This document shows positions 18,632-27,411 of a stretch of 64,000 nucleotides of DNA, piece after piece; the first letter of the stretch is position 1; the number at the start of each line of letters is the position of its first letter. Both the position numbers and the translations under genes were made by a program. Under the pieces are notes generated by a model that ran no database searches, had not been told where the DNA came from, and was given only the letters and a program-made list of their open reading frames with translations. Origin of the DNA: JAPOXR01 sp963664715 (GTDB taxonomy: Bacteria; Pseudomonadota; Alphaproteobacteria; Rhodobacterales; Rhodobacteraceae); NCBI GenBank assembly GCA_963664715.2, contig CAXXUY010000011.1:496001-560000 (forward strand), written 5' to 3'.

Positions 18632-18655
18632 AACGGGCCGCGAGCCCGTTTTTTT
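18632..18655 (+). terminator. Rho-independent terminator/attenuator just before rimP
   Basis: AACGGGC (18632-18638) and GCCCGTT (18644-18650) form a perfect 7-bp stem with a 5-base loop, immediately followed by a seven-T run (18649-18655). It ends only 13 bases before the rimP ATG and lies downstream of a promoter with no gene in between. It therefore looks like a premature terminator that controls operon read-through. Confidence 0.8.
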
Positions 18656-18668
18656 ATGGAACCGTTAC

Positions 18669-19172
18669 ATGCACGACTTGGTCGCCATTTCCCAGATTGA
18701 CCGAAGGGTCTCGAGAATCGTCGGGCCGGTAATGGACAGGATGGGATACGATCTGGTGCGCCTGAGATACGGGGGCGGACGAAAGAAGACCCTGCAGATC
18801 ATGGCTGAACGCCGCGGAGGTGGAATGGAACTCGATGACTGTGCGGAGATATCCCGGGCCGTCTCGTCGGTTCTTGATGTGGAGGACCTGATAAAGGAGG
18901 GCTACACTCTGGAGGTTTCCTCGCCCGGCATCGACAGGCCGCTGACCAGGCTGGCCGATTTCGAAACCTGGGCCGGCCATGTCGCAAGGCTTGAGACCGC
19001 GCATCCCCTCGATGGCAGGCGGCGGTTCCGGGGAACAATCGGGAAAGTGTCCGGCAACAAGATCCATCTGGAGACACCGGACGGCCGGATTGAACTGGCA
19101 TTTGAGCTGCTGTCATCAGCCAGGCTCGTGATTACGGACGAGCTCATGCAGGTTTCCGGCGAGGAAAACTGA
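18669..19172 (+). CDS. rimP: Ribosome maturation factor RimP
   Basis: RimP assists 30S subunit maturation. The 167-residue protein has the N-terminal domain with GYDLVRLRYGGG and LDDCAEISRAVSSVLD, followed by YTLEVSSPGIDRPLTR, the family signature, and a C-terminal SH3-like domain. ATG 18669 is chosen because upstream codons run through the terminator hairpin. It is the first gene of rimP-nusA-ylxR-infB. Confidence 0.93.
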   Translation: MHDLVAISQIDRRVSRIVGPVMDRMGYDLVRLRYGGGRKKTLQIMAERRGGGMELDDCAEISRAVSSVLDVEDLIKEGYTLEVSSPGIDRPLTRLADFETWAGHVARLETAHPLDGRRRFRGTIGKVSGNKIHLETPDGRIELAFELLSSARLVITDELMQVSGEEN

Positions 19173-19225
19173 AGGCCTGACTCGGCATCAATGAAACATT
19201 TGAACAAAGTGAAAGGGAAGACGGA

Positions 19226-20839
19226 ATGAGCATCGCGAGTGCGAACATGCTGGAATTGCTGCAGATTGCGGAATCCGTGGCCCAGGAAAAGATGATTGAC
19301 AACGCCATCGTGATCGAGGCGATCGAGGATGCGCTCGCAAAGGCGGCGCGGATGCATTACGGCCCGGAGCTCGACATCCGCGTGACCCTTGATCCTGCTA
19401 CCGGCCACCAGACATTCTCCCGTGTCAGAACGGTGGTTGAGCACGTCGAGGATCGATACTGCGAAATCGGGCTTGATGAGGCGCGTTTGGACAATGAAGC
19501 CGCTGTTCCCGGAGATCATGTCAGTGAAACGCTTCCTCATTTCGACATGGGCAGAATTGCCGCACAGTCGGCCAAGCAGGTTGTCCTGCAGAAGATCCGC
19601 GAAGCGGAAAGGGAGCGGCAGTACCACGAATTCAAGGATCGGGTCGGAACGATCATCGTCGGTACCGTCAAGCGGGAAGAATACGGGAGCATTATCGTCG
19701 ACATAACCCGGGCGGAAGCAATCCTCCGGCGAGACCAGAGAATCGGCCGGGAAGGCTACGGTAACGGCGAGAGAATACGTGCCTTTATTTCCGATGTAAG
19801 GCGGGAAACCCGCGGACCGCAGATTTTCCTTTCGAGGACAGCCAACGAGTTCATGGTCGAGTTGTTCAGGAGTGAAGTTCCGGAGATCAATGACGGATCG
19901 ATCGAGATCAGGTCCGTGGCGAGGGAACCCGGTTCACGTGCCAAGATTGCCGTCGTATCCTATGATGCGAGCATTGACCCTGTCGGCGCCTGTGTCGGTA
20001 TGCGGGGATCCAGGGTTCAGGCAGTGGTCAACGAACTCCAGGGTGAGCGAATCGACATAATTCCCTGGACCGACAACCTGGTCGACTTCATCGTTTCCGC
20101 ACTGCAGCCTGCATTGGTCTCGAAGGTAATACTCGACGATGACGGGTATCCGAATTTGGTTGTCGTGCAGGACGACCAGTTTTCCCTGGCGGTGGGGCGA
20201 CGCGGACAGAATGTGCGCCTGGCCTGCCGTTTGACCGGGCTCGATGTCTCGATCCTGACCGAGACACAGGAGAAGGAACAGCGACAGGCAGAGTTCGCAA
20301 AACGGACCAAACTCGTCATGGATGCAATAGACATCGACGAGGTCTTTGCCCACCTGCTGGTTTCCGAAGGTTTCGATTCGCCGGATTACCTGGCAACCTG
20401 TGATCTTGATCACCTTTGTTCGCTTGACGGCATCGATGCAGAAATCGCCGAGGAGTTGAGGGCCAGGGCGCTCAGGGTCGTCGAGGCCGAAAGGAAGGAA
20501 GCCCTGGAACGGGCAAGCGAGCTGGGCCTGAAGGAAGACCTGGCAGAATTCCCGGGCCTGTCGCCAAAGATGCTGGTTGCGCTCTCGGAGAACGGAATAC
20601 TGTCGGTGGAGGATCTTGCCTTTTCCGAAGACTGGGAGCTTGCAGGGGGTACGACCTACAGGAATGGCAAGCGCCACCATGACGCCGGCGTGCTCCAACA
20701 GTTCGATGTAACGCTGGAAGAGGCGGGTGACCTGATCATGCAGGCTCGAATAGCGGCCGGAATTGTCAAAGCAGAGGACATTCCGGAACCGGAAGACGTG
20801 ACTGTACCGGAACAGGAGGTCGAAGTCGCCATTGAGTAG
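19226..20839 (+). CDS. nusA: Transcription termination/antitermination factor NusA
   Basis: NusA binds RNA polymerase and modulates pausing, termination and antitermination. The 537-residue product has the N-terminal polymerase-binding domain, an S1 domain (VGTIIVGTVKREEYGSIIVD), two KH domains (ACVGMRGSRVQAVVNEL; LAVGRRGQNVRLA) and C-terminal helix-hairpin-helix repeats. A good ribosome site (AAAGGGAAG) precedes ATG. The stop codon is TAG. Its TA is the target duplication of the adjacent IS and its G is the first base of the IS, and the uninterrupted site would also read TAG, so the protein is intact. Confidence 0.96.
   Translation: MSIASANMLELLQIAESVAQEKMIDNAIVIEAIEDALAKAARMHYGPELDIRVTLDPATGHQTFSRVRTVVEHVEDRYCEIGLDEARLDNEAAVPGDHVSETLPHFDMGRIAAQSAKQVVLQKIREAERERQYHEFKDRVGTIIVGTVKREEYGSIIVDITRAEAILRRDQRIGREGYGNGERIRAFISDVRRETRGPQIFLSRTANEFMVELFRSEVPEINDGSIEIRSVAREPGSRAKIAVVSYDASIDPVGACVGMRGSRVQAVVNELQGERIDIIPWTDNLVDFIVSALQPALVSKVILDDDGYPNLVVVQDDQFSLAVGRRGQNVRLACRLTGLDVSILTETQEKEQRQAEFAKRTKLVMDAIDIDEVFAHLLVSEGFDSPDYLATCDLDHLCSLDGIDAEIAEELRARALRVVEAERKEALERASELGLKEDLAEFPGLSPKMLVALSENGILSVEDLAFSEDWELAGGTTYRNGKRHHDAGVLQQFDVTLEEAGDLIMQARIAAGIVKAEDIPEPEDVTVPEQEVEVAIE
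20837..20838. repeat. Left target-site duplication TA
   Basis: This is the first two bases of the nusA stop codon. The matching copy is at 21690-21691. Confidence 0.6.
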
Positions 20840-21689
20840 AGTCAGGACCCATTAATTTCTTGCATTGGTTGATTCTGTCTGATTCAGTGTCTGGCGAGAA
20901 GCATGTGCAAGGAGCAGCAGGATGAGGGATCTCTTCTGGTTGACCGAGGAACAGATGGAGCGTCTTCGGCCGTTTTTTCCGAAATCGCACGGGGTGCCGA
21001 GGGTGGATGACAGGCGGGTCTTGAGCGGGATAATCTTTGTTAATCGCAATGGGTTACGCTGGCGCGATGCGCCTGTGGAGTATGGTCCGCCGAAGACGCT
21101 GTATAACCGCTGGAAGCGCTGGAGCGAGAAGGGCATCTTTGCCCGCATGTTGCTGGGTCTGGCTGAACAGGGCGATGCGGTCGACATGCTGATGATTGAT
21201 GCGACGCATCTCAAGGTGCACCGCACGGCTGCCAGTCTGCGGCTCAAAAAGGGGGCTCCGGACGCCAGATTGGCCGGACGAAGGGCGGCTTGAACTCGAA
21301 ATTGCACACGGTGGTGGATGGCCTTGGGCGTCCGATCCGGATGGTGTTGAGCGCCGGACAGATCAGCGACTATGATGGCGCCCGTGCCCTGGTCGGGGAT
21401 TTGCCTGCGGCCGAGACCCTGCTTGGCGATCGCGGCTATGACGCCAACTGGTTCCGTAACGCATTGGAACAGAACGGCATTTCGCCATGTATTCCGTCCC
21501 GGATGTCCCGGAAGGTGCCGATCCCGCATGACAAGGCCCTCTACAGGCGTCGTCACAAGATCGAGAACACCTTTGCCCGGCTCAAGGACTGGCGCCGCGT
21601 GGCAACGCGCTATGATCGATGTCCCGATGTCTTCCTCTCGGCTTGCGCCCTTGCTGCAGTCGTCATGTTCTGGCTATGAGTCCTGACCC
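20839..21689 (+). mobile_element. IS5-family element, IS427-type, 851 bp
   Basis: Terminal inverted repeats are GAGTCAGGACCCA (20839-20851) and, reversed at the right end, GGGTCAGGACTCA (21677-21689), 11 of 13 identical. Flanking TA at 20837-20838 and 21690-21691 fits the 2-bp target duplication of the IS427 group. The element holds two overlapping transposase frames. It sits between nusA and ylxR in the same orientation as the operon and touches both coding sequences at their ends. Confidence 0.88.
20922..21679 (+). CDS. IS5-family transposase, two frames joined by -1 frameshift
   Basis: The first frame (20922-21293) holds the N-terminal helix-turn-helix part and the first catalytic Asp in MIDATHLKVHR. 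The second frame (21290-21679) holds the second Asp in LLGDRGYDANW and the Glu in HKIENTFARLKDWRR. A slippery run of five A and five G (21246-21255) lies where a -1 slip would continue smoothly into IGRTKGGLNSKLH, the expected IS5 sequence. The frameshifted product is about 252 residues with an intact DDE triad, so the element may be active. The ribosome site AGGAGCAGCAGG precedes the first ATG. Confidence 0.87.
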
Positions 21690-22278
21690 TAGGGGGAGGC
21701 GCCGGAACCGGCCTGCCATACCGGAGAGAACCTGTATTGCTTCGGGCGAAAAACTTGCCCAGTCCGACATGATCCGTTTCGTTCTGAACGGTGAAGGCAG
21801 GGTGACACCCGATGTCGACGGCAAGCTTCCGGGAAGGGGAATCTGGGTAAAGGCCAACAAGGGCGCCGTTGAACGCGCATGCAGCAGGAAACTGTTTTCC
21901 AGGGCCGCAGGCACACCGGCGGTCATACCGGGCGACTTGCTCGCAGCTGCAGAAGCATCGCTCGTCCGACGGGTTTCAGGCCTTCTGTCGCTCGCGAGAA
22001 AGTCGGGTATGGCAGTTGCCGGCTTTGAACGCGTTCTGGAAGAACTGAACCGGGAAAACACCGGACTGTTGTTGCAGGCGTCCGACGGTTCGCCACGCCA
22101 GGTCAACAAACTTGCCCGCAGGTTTGACGATGTGGAAATCTGCCGTTGCCTCACAGCAGGTGAATTAGGTATGGCCTTTGGAAGGCAAAATGTAATACAT
22201 GCTGCCGTCAGGACCGGCGGACTGGTCGAGCGCATCCGGACTGATGTTCGGCGACTGGCTGGCATCCGCCCAGATTAG
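21676..22278 (+). CDS. ylxR: YlxR-L7Ae RNA-binding protein with IS-supplied start codon
   Basis: The 200-residue protein joins a YlxR (DUF448) domain (PERTCIASGE, IRFVLNGEGRVTPD, LPGRGIWV) to an L7Ae-like domain (LLSLARKSGMAVAGFE), the usual alphaproteobacterial form found between nusA and infB. The present start ATG 21676 lies inside the right end of the IS. Removing the IS and one TA copy restores TTG AGT AGG GGG in this frame, overlapping the nusA stop, so the original start was probably that TTG at 20832. The insertion changed the first residues from about MSRG to MSPDPRG without a frameshift. No good ribosome site precedes the new ATG. Confidence 0.87.
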   Translation: MSPDPRGRRRNRPAIPERTCIASGEKLAQSDMIRFVLNGEGRVTPDVDGKLPGRGIWVKANKGAVERACSRKLFSRAAGTPAVIPGDLLAAAEASLVRRVSGLLSLARKSGMAVAGFERVLEELNRENTGLLLQASDGSPRQVNKLARRFDDVEICRCLTAGELGMAFGRQNVIHAAVRTGGLVERIRTDVRRLAGIRPD

Positions 22279-22346
22279 GTTACCGCAAGGTTTGCTCGCT
22301 ATGGTGCGGATTATGTAGACTTTCAGACTCGCAAGGATTGACCAGA

Positions 22347-24797
22347 ATGAACAAGAATACCCTTAGTCTGAATCCCACCAAAAAGAAACCTGGCGCAGCT
22401 ACACCCAAGTCAGTTCAACAACGACTCCGGCCGAATGAAGTCGTTGTAACGTCTTCGCCCCAGAAACGGTTTACGCCTCAAAAGCCGCTTCCGCGGCCGC
22501 CAAGGAAATTCACGCAGGAAACGCAACCTCCACCGGAACCCAGGGACACCAATCTTGCACTGGAACAGCGCAAGAAACAGGCCCTGCTGGAGGCGCAGGC
22601 GCGTGAACAAGTCGAGAGCGAACGCAGGCGATTGGAGGCGCTGCAGCAAGAGGAAGAAGCGAAGGCCAGGGCTGCCGAGCAGGCGGTTGTCGAAGCCGAA
22701 GCGAAAGAGGGTCCTCCGGCCGCATCGGTAGAATCGGAACCTGTCCAGAAGGCGACGGAGCAGAAGGTCGAGGCCCGGCAGAGCAAGACGTCCGAAGCGC
22801 CAAAGCCGTCGGTCGGAAAGAAATTCGAACGCAGGCGCGGACGCGACCGGGACACACCGGATTCAAGACATCCGGTAAAATCTTTCGAGAGTCGGCGCAA
22901 CCGCGGCAAGATCACGGTGAGCAGGGCCATGGACGCTGACGATGTCCAGCAGCGGTCGCATGCCGCCTTCCTGAGAAGCCAGGAACGAAAGAAGCGGAGA
23001 GCGACGGCAACTGAACAGATATATGAAAAGGTGGTCAGGGAGGTGCAACTTCCCGAGGTCATTGTTGTCCAGGAACTTGCCAACCGGATGGCAGAACGCG
23101 TTGCCGACGTCCTGAAGACTCTCCTGAAGAACGGCGTGATGGTCAACCAGAACCAATCGATCGACGCTGATACCGCCGAGTTGATCATCGAAGAACTCGG
23201 ACACCGGGCTGTCCGCGTTTCCGACGCCGATGTCGAGGATGTCATCGTAACGCTCGATGACCTTCCCGAGGATCTTGTGTCAAGACCGCCGGTCGTTTCT
23301 GTCATGGGGCATGTTGACCATGGCAAGACTTCCCTGCTTGATGCCATCAGGAATACGAAGGTCGTTGACGGTGAAGCGGGCGGAATCACGCAGCACATCG
23401 GTGCCTACCAGGTGGAACTGGAGGGTGGTCAGCAAATCACCTTTATCGACACGCCGGGTCACGCTGCCTTCACCGCGATGCGAGCACGCGGCGCACAGGT
23501 CACTGATATTGTCATCCTGGTCGTGGCTGCGGACGATTCGGTGATGCCGCAGACGGTGGAAGCGATCAACCATGCCAAGGCTGCAGGCGTCCCATTGATC
23601 GTGGCCATCAACAAGTGCGATGTCGAGGGCGCAAACCCGGAAGATGTACGCAACCAGCTGTTGCGCCACGGGATCGTCGTGGAGAAGAGGTCGGGTGAAG
23701 TTCTTGATGTCGAGGTTTCGGCGATAACCGGTCAGGGAATCCAGGAACTGCTCGGTGCAGTCGGTTTGCAGGCCGAGATTCTCGAACTCAAGGCAAATCC
23801 GGACCGGGTTGCCCAAGGCGCTGTCATCGAGGCCAAACTTACGCTGGGCATGGGACCGGTTGCGACCGTCCTTGTCCGCAGGGGAACCCTGAGTATCGGC
23901 GATTTCTTCGTTGTCGGGGAACAGTATGGCAAGGTACGCGCCCTGTTTGACGAGAACAGGAACTCGGTTGAAGCCGCTGGTCCGTCAAAACCGGTTGAGG
24001 TGCTCGGTTTGAGGGGAACGCCCCAGGCCGGAGATGTGCTCAATGTGGTTGAGCACGAAAACCAGGCGCGTGAGATTTCCGCATACCGGCAGTCACTTTC
24101 CAAGAAACGGCGTTCCGCCGCGGGCGCGATTGCCTCGCTGGAACAACTCGAGAAAATTCGGGAGGGCAAGGCAGAGAGCAAGGCGGAGGAGCTTCGTATC
24201 GTGGTCAAGGCTGATGTCCAGGGATCGGCCGAAGCCATTGTCCAGGCCGTGGAGAAGATTGGCAATGAAGAAGTTCAGATCCGGGTGCTTCATTCCGGAG
24301 TGGGCGCGATTTCCGAAACCGACATAAGCCTGGCGGAGGCATCCAGCGCATTCGTTGTCGGCTTCAATGTTCGACCCGACGCGCCGGCTCAGACGATGGC
24401 ACTGAGGAAGGAAATCGAAATACGAGACTACCGGATAATCTATGATCTGCTCGAAGACATCAGGAAACTTGCTTCGAACCTGCTGGAGGCGGATGTCAAG
24501 GAGACCAGGATCGGTCTTGCCGAAGTTCTGGAAATCTTCAGGATCACGGGGGTCGGAACGGTCGCGGGTTGCAGGGTCACGGATGGAGCCGTACGCAAGT
24601 CGGCGGGCGTCCGGTTGTTGCGTGACAGCATTGTCGTTCACGAAGGCAGGCTGAGGACACTGAAGAGGTTCAAGGACGAGGTTGCCGAGGTCCGCGGTGG
24701 TCAGGAATGTGGCATGGCCATCGAAAACTACGGTGACATCAAGCCCGGCGATCAGATCGAGATATTTGAACGACAGGAGATCGAGCGCTCGCTGTGA
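22347..24797 (+). CDS. infB: Translation initiation factor IF-2
   Basis: IF-2 delivers formylmethionyl-tRNA to the 30S subunit. The roughly 816-residue protein has a long charged N-terminal region with Glu/Ala/Arg-rich coiled coil, a second N-terminal domain, then the GTPase with G1 GHVDHGKTS, G3 DTPGHAAF and G4 NKCD, and the C-terminal fMet-tRNA-binding domains. ATG 22347 is preferred because AAGGA lies 10 bases upstream. TTG 22338 directly abuts that site. In most alphaproteobacteria rbfA and truB follow. Here a phosphoesterase gene follows instead. Expression of this essential gene must survive the upstream IS. Confidence 0.96.
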   Translation: MNKNTLSLNPTKKKPGAATPKSVQQRLRPNEVVVTSSPQKRFTPQKPLPRPPRKFTQETQPPPEPRDTNLALEQRKKQALLEAQAREQVESERRRLEALQQEEEAKARAAEQAVVEAEAKEGPPAASVESEPVQKATEQKVEARQSKTSEAPKPSVGKKFERRRGRDRDTPDSRHPVKSFESRRNRGKITVSRAMDADDVQQRSHAAFLRSQERKKRRATATEQIYEKVVREVQLPEVIVVQELANRMAERVADVLKTLLKNGVMVNQNQSIDADTAELIIEELGHRAVRVSDADVEDVIVTLDDLPEDLVSRPPVVSVMGHVDHGKTSLLDAIRNTKVVDGEAGGITQHIGAYQVELEGGQQITFIDTPGHAAFTAMRARGAQVTDIVILVVAADDSVMPQTVEAINHAKAAGVPLIVAINKCDVEGANPEDVRNQLLRHGIVVEKRSGEVLDVEVSAITGQGIQELLGAVGLQAEILELKANPDRVAQGAVIEAKLTLGMGPVATVLVRRGTLSIGDFFVVGEQYGKVRALFDENRNSVEAAGPSKPVEVLGLRGTPQAGDVLNVVEHENQAREISAYRQSLSKKRRSAAGAIASLEQLEKIREGKAESKAEELRIVVKADVQGSAEAIVQAVEKIGNEEVQIRVLHSGVGAISETDISLAEASSAFVVGFNVRPDAPAQTMALRKEIEIRDYRIIYDLLEDIRKLASNLLEADVKETRIGLAEVLEIFRITGVGTVAGCRVTDGAVRKSAGVRLLRDSIVVHEGRLRTLKRFKDEVAEVRGGQECGMAIENYGDIKPGDQIEIFERQEIERSL

Positions 24798-24903
24798 ATC
24801 CTCCAGTGTTATGTACATCTTCCCTTTTTCTTCGAGGCGTTGCTGCAGCAATCCCCCTGGAGTGAGCGGTATCACGCCATCTCGCAACGCGGGGTGATGT
24901 CAA

Positions 24904-25746
24904 TTGACCGACATTTGTTCACGTGTGGCGGTTTCGGGTTGGATGCCGCTTGAGACCGGTCTCGCAACCGGAAAGCGGGTAAGCGCAGTCGGCGATGTGC
25001 ACGGTTGCTCCGGCAAGCTCTCTGCACTTCTGGACCATTTCTGCGAAGACTCAACGGTCTGGAATGAGAACTGCCTGGTATTCCTCGGCGACCTGCATGA
25101 CAGGGGGACCGATGGCCTCGGATCCATCGATCTGGCTATTGATGCGCAGACGAGAAGCTTCTCCAGCATCTACTGGTTGATGGGGAACCACGAACAGTTG
25201 CTGCGTCGGACCCTGCATGGGGAAGACGAAACCGCCCGTTTTCACTGGATGCAGAACGGTGGCGGGGCCGTGCTTGATCAGTTGAATCTGGTCGACACTC
25301 CGTACAATTCAACGGGCCGACAATTCGCGAAGAGTCTTGTTGAAGCACTTGGATGCCGTCGTGTAGACTGGCTGTCTGCACTGCGTTCGCATGTGCAGAT
25401 TGGAAACCTGCTCTTCGTGCATGCCGGAATAAACCACAACATTTCCCTGGACAGGCATTTTGAACAGCCTTGGCACCATGTTGATGAGTTGCACTGGTCA
25501 TGGATAAGGTATGAATTCCTGGAACGCGCGGTTTCGGTCCCGAACCTGGTCGTCGTTCATGGCCACACCCCGGTACGCAGACGTCCGCTGCAGGTGTTCG
25601 TGGAGGCGGACTTCGAACCGCACTGCGAGCAGGGTGGCAAGATAAACCTCGACGGTGGGAGCTTCTTTTCCGGTTGCGTAATCGGTGCTGAATTCGTTGC
25701 TTCTGCCTGGCGGCTGGCGGCGGCCATCGGGCCGCCCTCATCATGA
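24904..25746 (+). CDS. Calcineurin-like metallophosphoesterase (PP1-like)
   Basis: This 280-residue protein has all core metal and phosphate motifs of the PPP-type phosphoesterases: GDVHG (from residue 30), GDLHDRG, GNHE, the HAG motif (FVHAGIN) and VVHGHTP. It could be a Ser/Thr protein phosphatase or a diadenosine tetraphosphatase-like enzyme. The sequence alone does not decide. The start is TTG 24904 with GGGGTGA upstream, or ATG 24943 just before the first motif. It ends 71 bases from the convergent Smr gene. Confidence 0.85.
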   Translation: MTDICSRVAVSGWMPLETGLATGKRVSAVGDVHGCSGKLSALLDHFCEDSTVWNENCLVFLGDLHDRGTDGLGSIDLAIDAQTRSFSSIYWLMGNHEQLLRRTLHGEDETARFHWMQNGGGAVLDQLNLVDTPYNSTGRQFAKSLVEALGCRRVDWLSALRSHVQIGNLLFVHAGINHNISLDRHFEQPWHHVDELHWSWIRYEFLERAVSVPNLVVVHGHTPVRRRPLQVFVEADFEPHCEQGGKINLDGGSFFSGCVIGAEFVASAWRLAAAIGPPSS

Positions 25747-25817
25747 GGACAACACGGGTGGATGCCGACCCCGTCTCGTGCAACGGGACTTCAATCGATT
25801 GCGTCCGCCGCGATTCG

Positions 25818-26576
25818 CTACCTGGATCGGGCTTGCCTCAGATAGACGTAATAGGCGCCGTATCCGCCATGGCTCGAGTGGGCGACCGTGAAATACTGTA
25901 CCATCCGGGACATCGGCTCCTGTTGCAGCCAGAGCGGAACGCTGCGTCGAAGCACTCCAGGTTCTTCCTCGTGCCAATCCATTCGGCTGGCCTTGCCCTT
26001 TCCTGTGACGACCAGCGCCAACCTCACTTTCCTGGCACGGCAGTTCTGCAAGAATCTCAGCAATCTTGACTCCGCCTGCCTCCTGTCGAGCCCGTGCAGG
26101 TCGATAACCATTTCCGGATCAAGCCTCCCGGATTTTAGCCTCCTCTCGACCTTTCGGTCTATGCCACCTCTCGATTCCCTGGCGGGCGCCCTCGTAGATT
26201 CCTCGTATGACAGAGCCGGTTCCCTGCGCCTCAACGAACCAACCTGAAAGTCCTCGATCGCCACCGGCGGCGGCGAGCCGGATGAAGAACTGGCAGCAGG
26301 TCCTGTCCTTTCCCGTTGGGGAGGCGGACTCTCGGGGTCCGGAGGCTTGCCACCAGTCAATTCCGCCCAATCCCGCAATTCGTCCTGGGTGGGCACCCTG
26401 CCGCCGGACCTTGACCTGTCCGTTTCACCGGCATCCGCCGTCATGGCAGGCTGTTTTTTCGGGGCCTTCCCGCCAGCCGGAGACGAGACCTTGAAGGACG
26501 GCGCGTCGCTCCCCGCGAACTTGCTCCATTCCTCGATCTCTTCGGTAGTAGGAAGGCGTCCTTTCACCCGTGCCAT
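25818..26576 (-). CDS. Smr domain protein
   Basis: The C-terminal half is an Smr domain with the DLHGLDRRQAESRLLRFL start and the LVVTGKGKAS motif, which in related proteins nicks or cleaves RNA or DNA. The N-terminal half is a polar, Pro/Ser/Arg-rich linker with two copies of a PT-x-(E/D)E-(I/L)-x-x-W element (LPTTEEIEEWSKFAG and VPTQDELRDWAELTGG). ATG 26576 (MARVKG) is chosen. TTG 26582 is an alternative. It follows the Tim44-like gene by about 60 bases on the same strand, as in many alphaproteobacteria, but the lytic transglycosylase gene that often lies between them is absent. Confidence 0.86.
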   Translation of the reverse strand: MARVKGRLPTTEEIEEWSKFAGSDAPSFKVSSPAGGKAPKKQPAMTADAGETDRSRSGGRVPTQDELRDWAELTGGKPPDPESPPPQRERTGPAASSSSGSPPPVAIEDFQVGSLRRREPALSYEESTRAPARESRGGIDRKVERRLKSGRLDPEMVIDLHGLDRRQAESRLLRFLQNCRARKVRLALVVTGKGKASRMDWHEEEPGVLRRSVPLWLQQEPMSRMVQYFTVAHSSHGGYGAYYVYLRQARSR

Positions 26577-26639
26577 CTGCAATCAAGTTCCGAATTCGCG
26601 GCAGGTTCAGGTCAGTGCGGGGACAGGTCCCGAGAGGGC

Positions 26640-27299
26640 CTATTCTCCAGTGGCAACGAGCTCCCAATTCGGGTCGTTGCTTTGCATCCGCCTCGAGAAA
26701 ATCCAGCTGTCCCGCTGACGCCTTATTGTGTCGGGGTCCCCTTCCACGATCTTGCCGTCCGGATCGGTGACGTAAGAAACAACCTCGCCCACAAACTGCA
26801 TCTCGATTTCAGCCTTGCCGTTCCTTGGATCAAATTCCGCATTGACCAGCTTGGATTCGCGTAGACCGATGAATTTCGCCTCGTAGCTGTGGCCTTCCTT
26901 GCTGCGGGCATCAATCGTATCCCTGAAGGAATCGTACACTTCATCTGCGAGGAATGGCTCCAGATCTTCGATTTCACCCTTGGCAAATCCAATGAGAATT
27001 ATCTCGTAGGCGGCGCGTGCGCCGGAAACGAATTCCTCGACACTGAATCCTGGCTCCGCCTGTTTCATCGCGGCGAGTGCCGCTGCAATACTGGAGTCGG
27101 CGTCGGCAAACTGGGTTATTTCGAAATCGACCTCGGCTTCTTCAGCTTCGGAAGAAGGTGACGCGACGTGAGGCGAACGCGGCGCCCTTCGTGCGGGGTT
27201 CTCGAACCCGTCCCGCGTTCCGAGCGAATTGCGAAGCCTTACGATCAGGTAGATGGCAACTGCTGCGAGCGCAATCAGTTGCAGTAAGGAACTGCCCAT
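26640..27299 (-). CDS. Tim44-like domain protein, membrane-anchored
   Basis: This is a 219-residue protein. An N-terminal hydrophobic helix (LLQLIALAAVAIYLIV) anchors it to the membrane, a short linker follows, and the C-terminal Tim44-like/NTF2-fold domain contains FSVEEFVSGARAAYEIILIGFAKG and FLADEVYDSFRDTID. Alphaproteobacterial Tim44 homologues are envelope proteins of uncertain role. ATG 27299 is chosen because it directly precedes the membrane helix. An in-frame start at 27344 would add 15 polar residues. It is divergent from fxsA. Confidence 0.88.
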   Translation of the reverse strand: MGSSLLQLIALAAVAIYLIVRLRNSLGTRDGFENPARRAPRSPHVASPSSEAEEAEVDFEITQFADADSSIAAALAAMKQAEPGFSVEEFVSGARAAYEIILIGFAKGEIEDLEPFLADEVYDSFRDTIDARSKEGHSYEAKFIGLRESKLVNAEFDPRNGKAEIEMQFVGEVVSYVTDPDGKIVEGDPDTIRRQRDSWIFSRRMQSNDPNWELVATGE

Positions 27300-27411
27300 T
27301 TTCGGATTACCCTTTCCATGCCACCTTTCGTCGCGGGGCCACAAAACCTATGTAGGGTATACACCCCGGCTTGTCCACACGCGCCGACAGCCACAGACAA
27401 TAGATTGGTTC

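Noticed and set aside
18582..18655. tRNA gene or tRNA-like T-arm before rimP
   Set aside because: A short stem around GTCCAAA looks T-arm-like, but there is no acceptor stem, no anticodon arm and no TTC in the loop. The leader/attenuator reading fits better.
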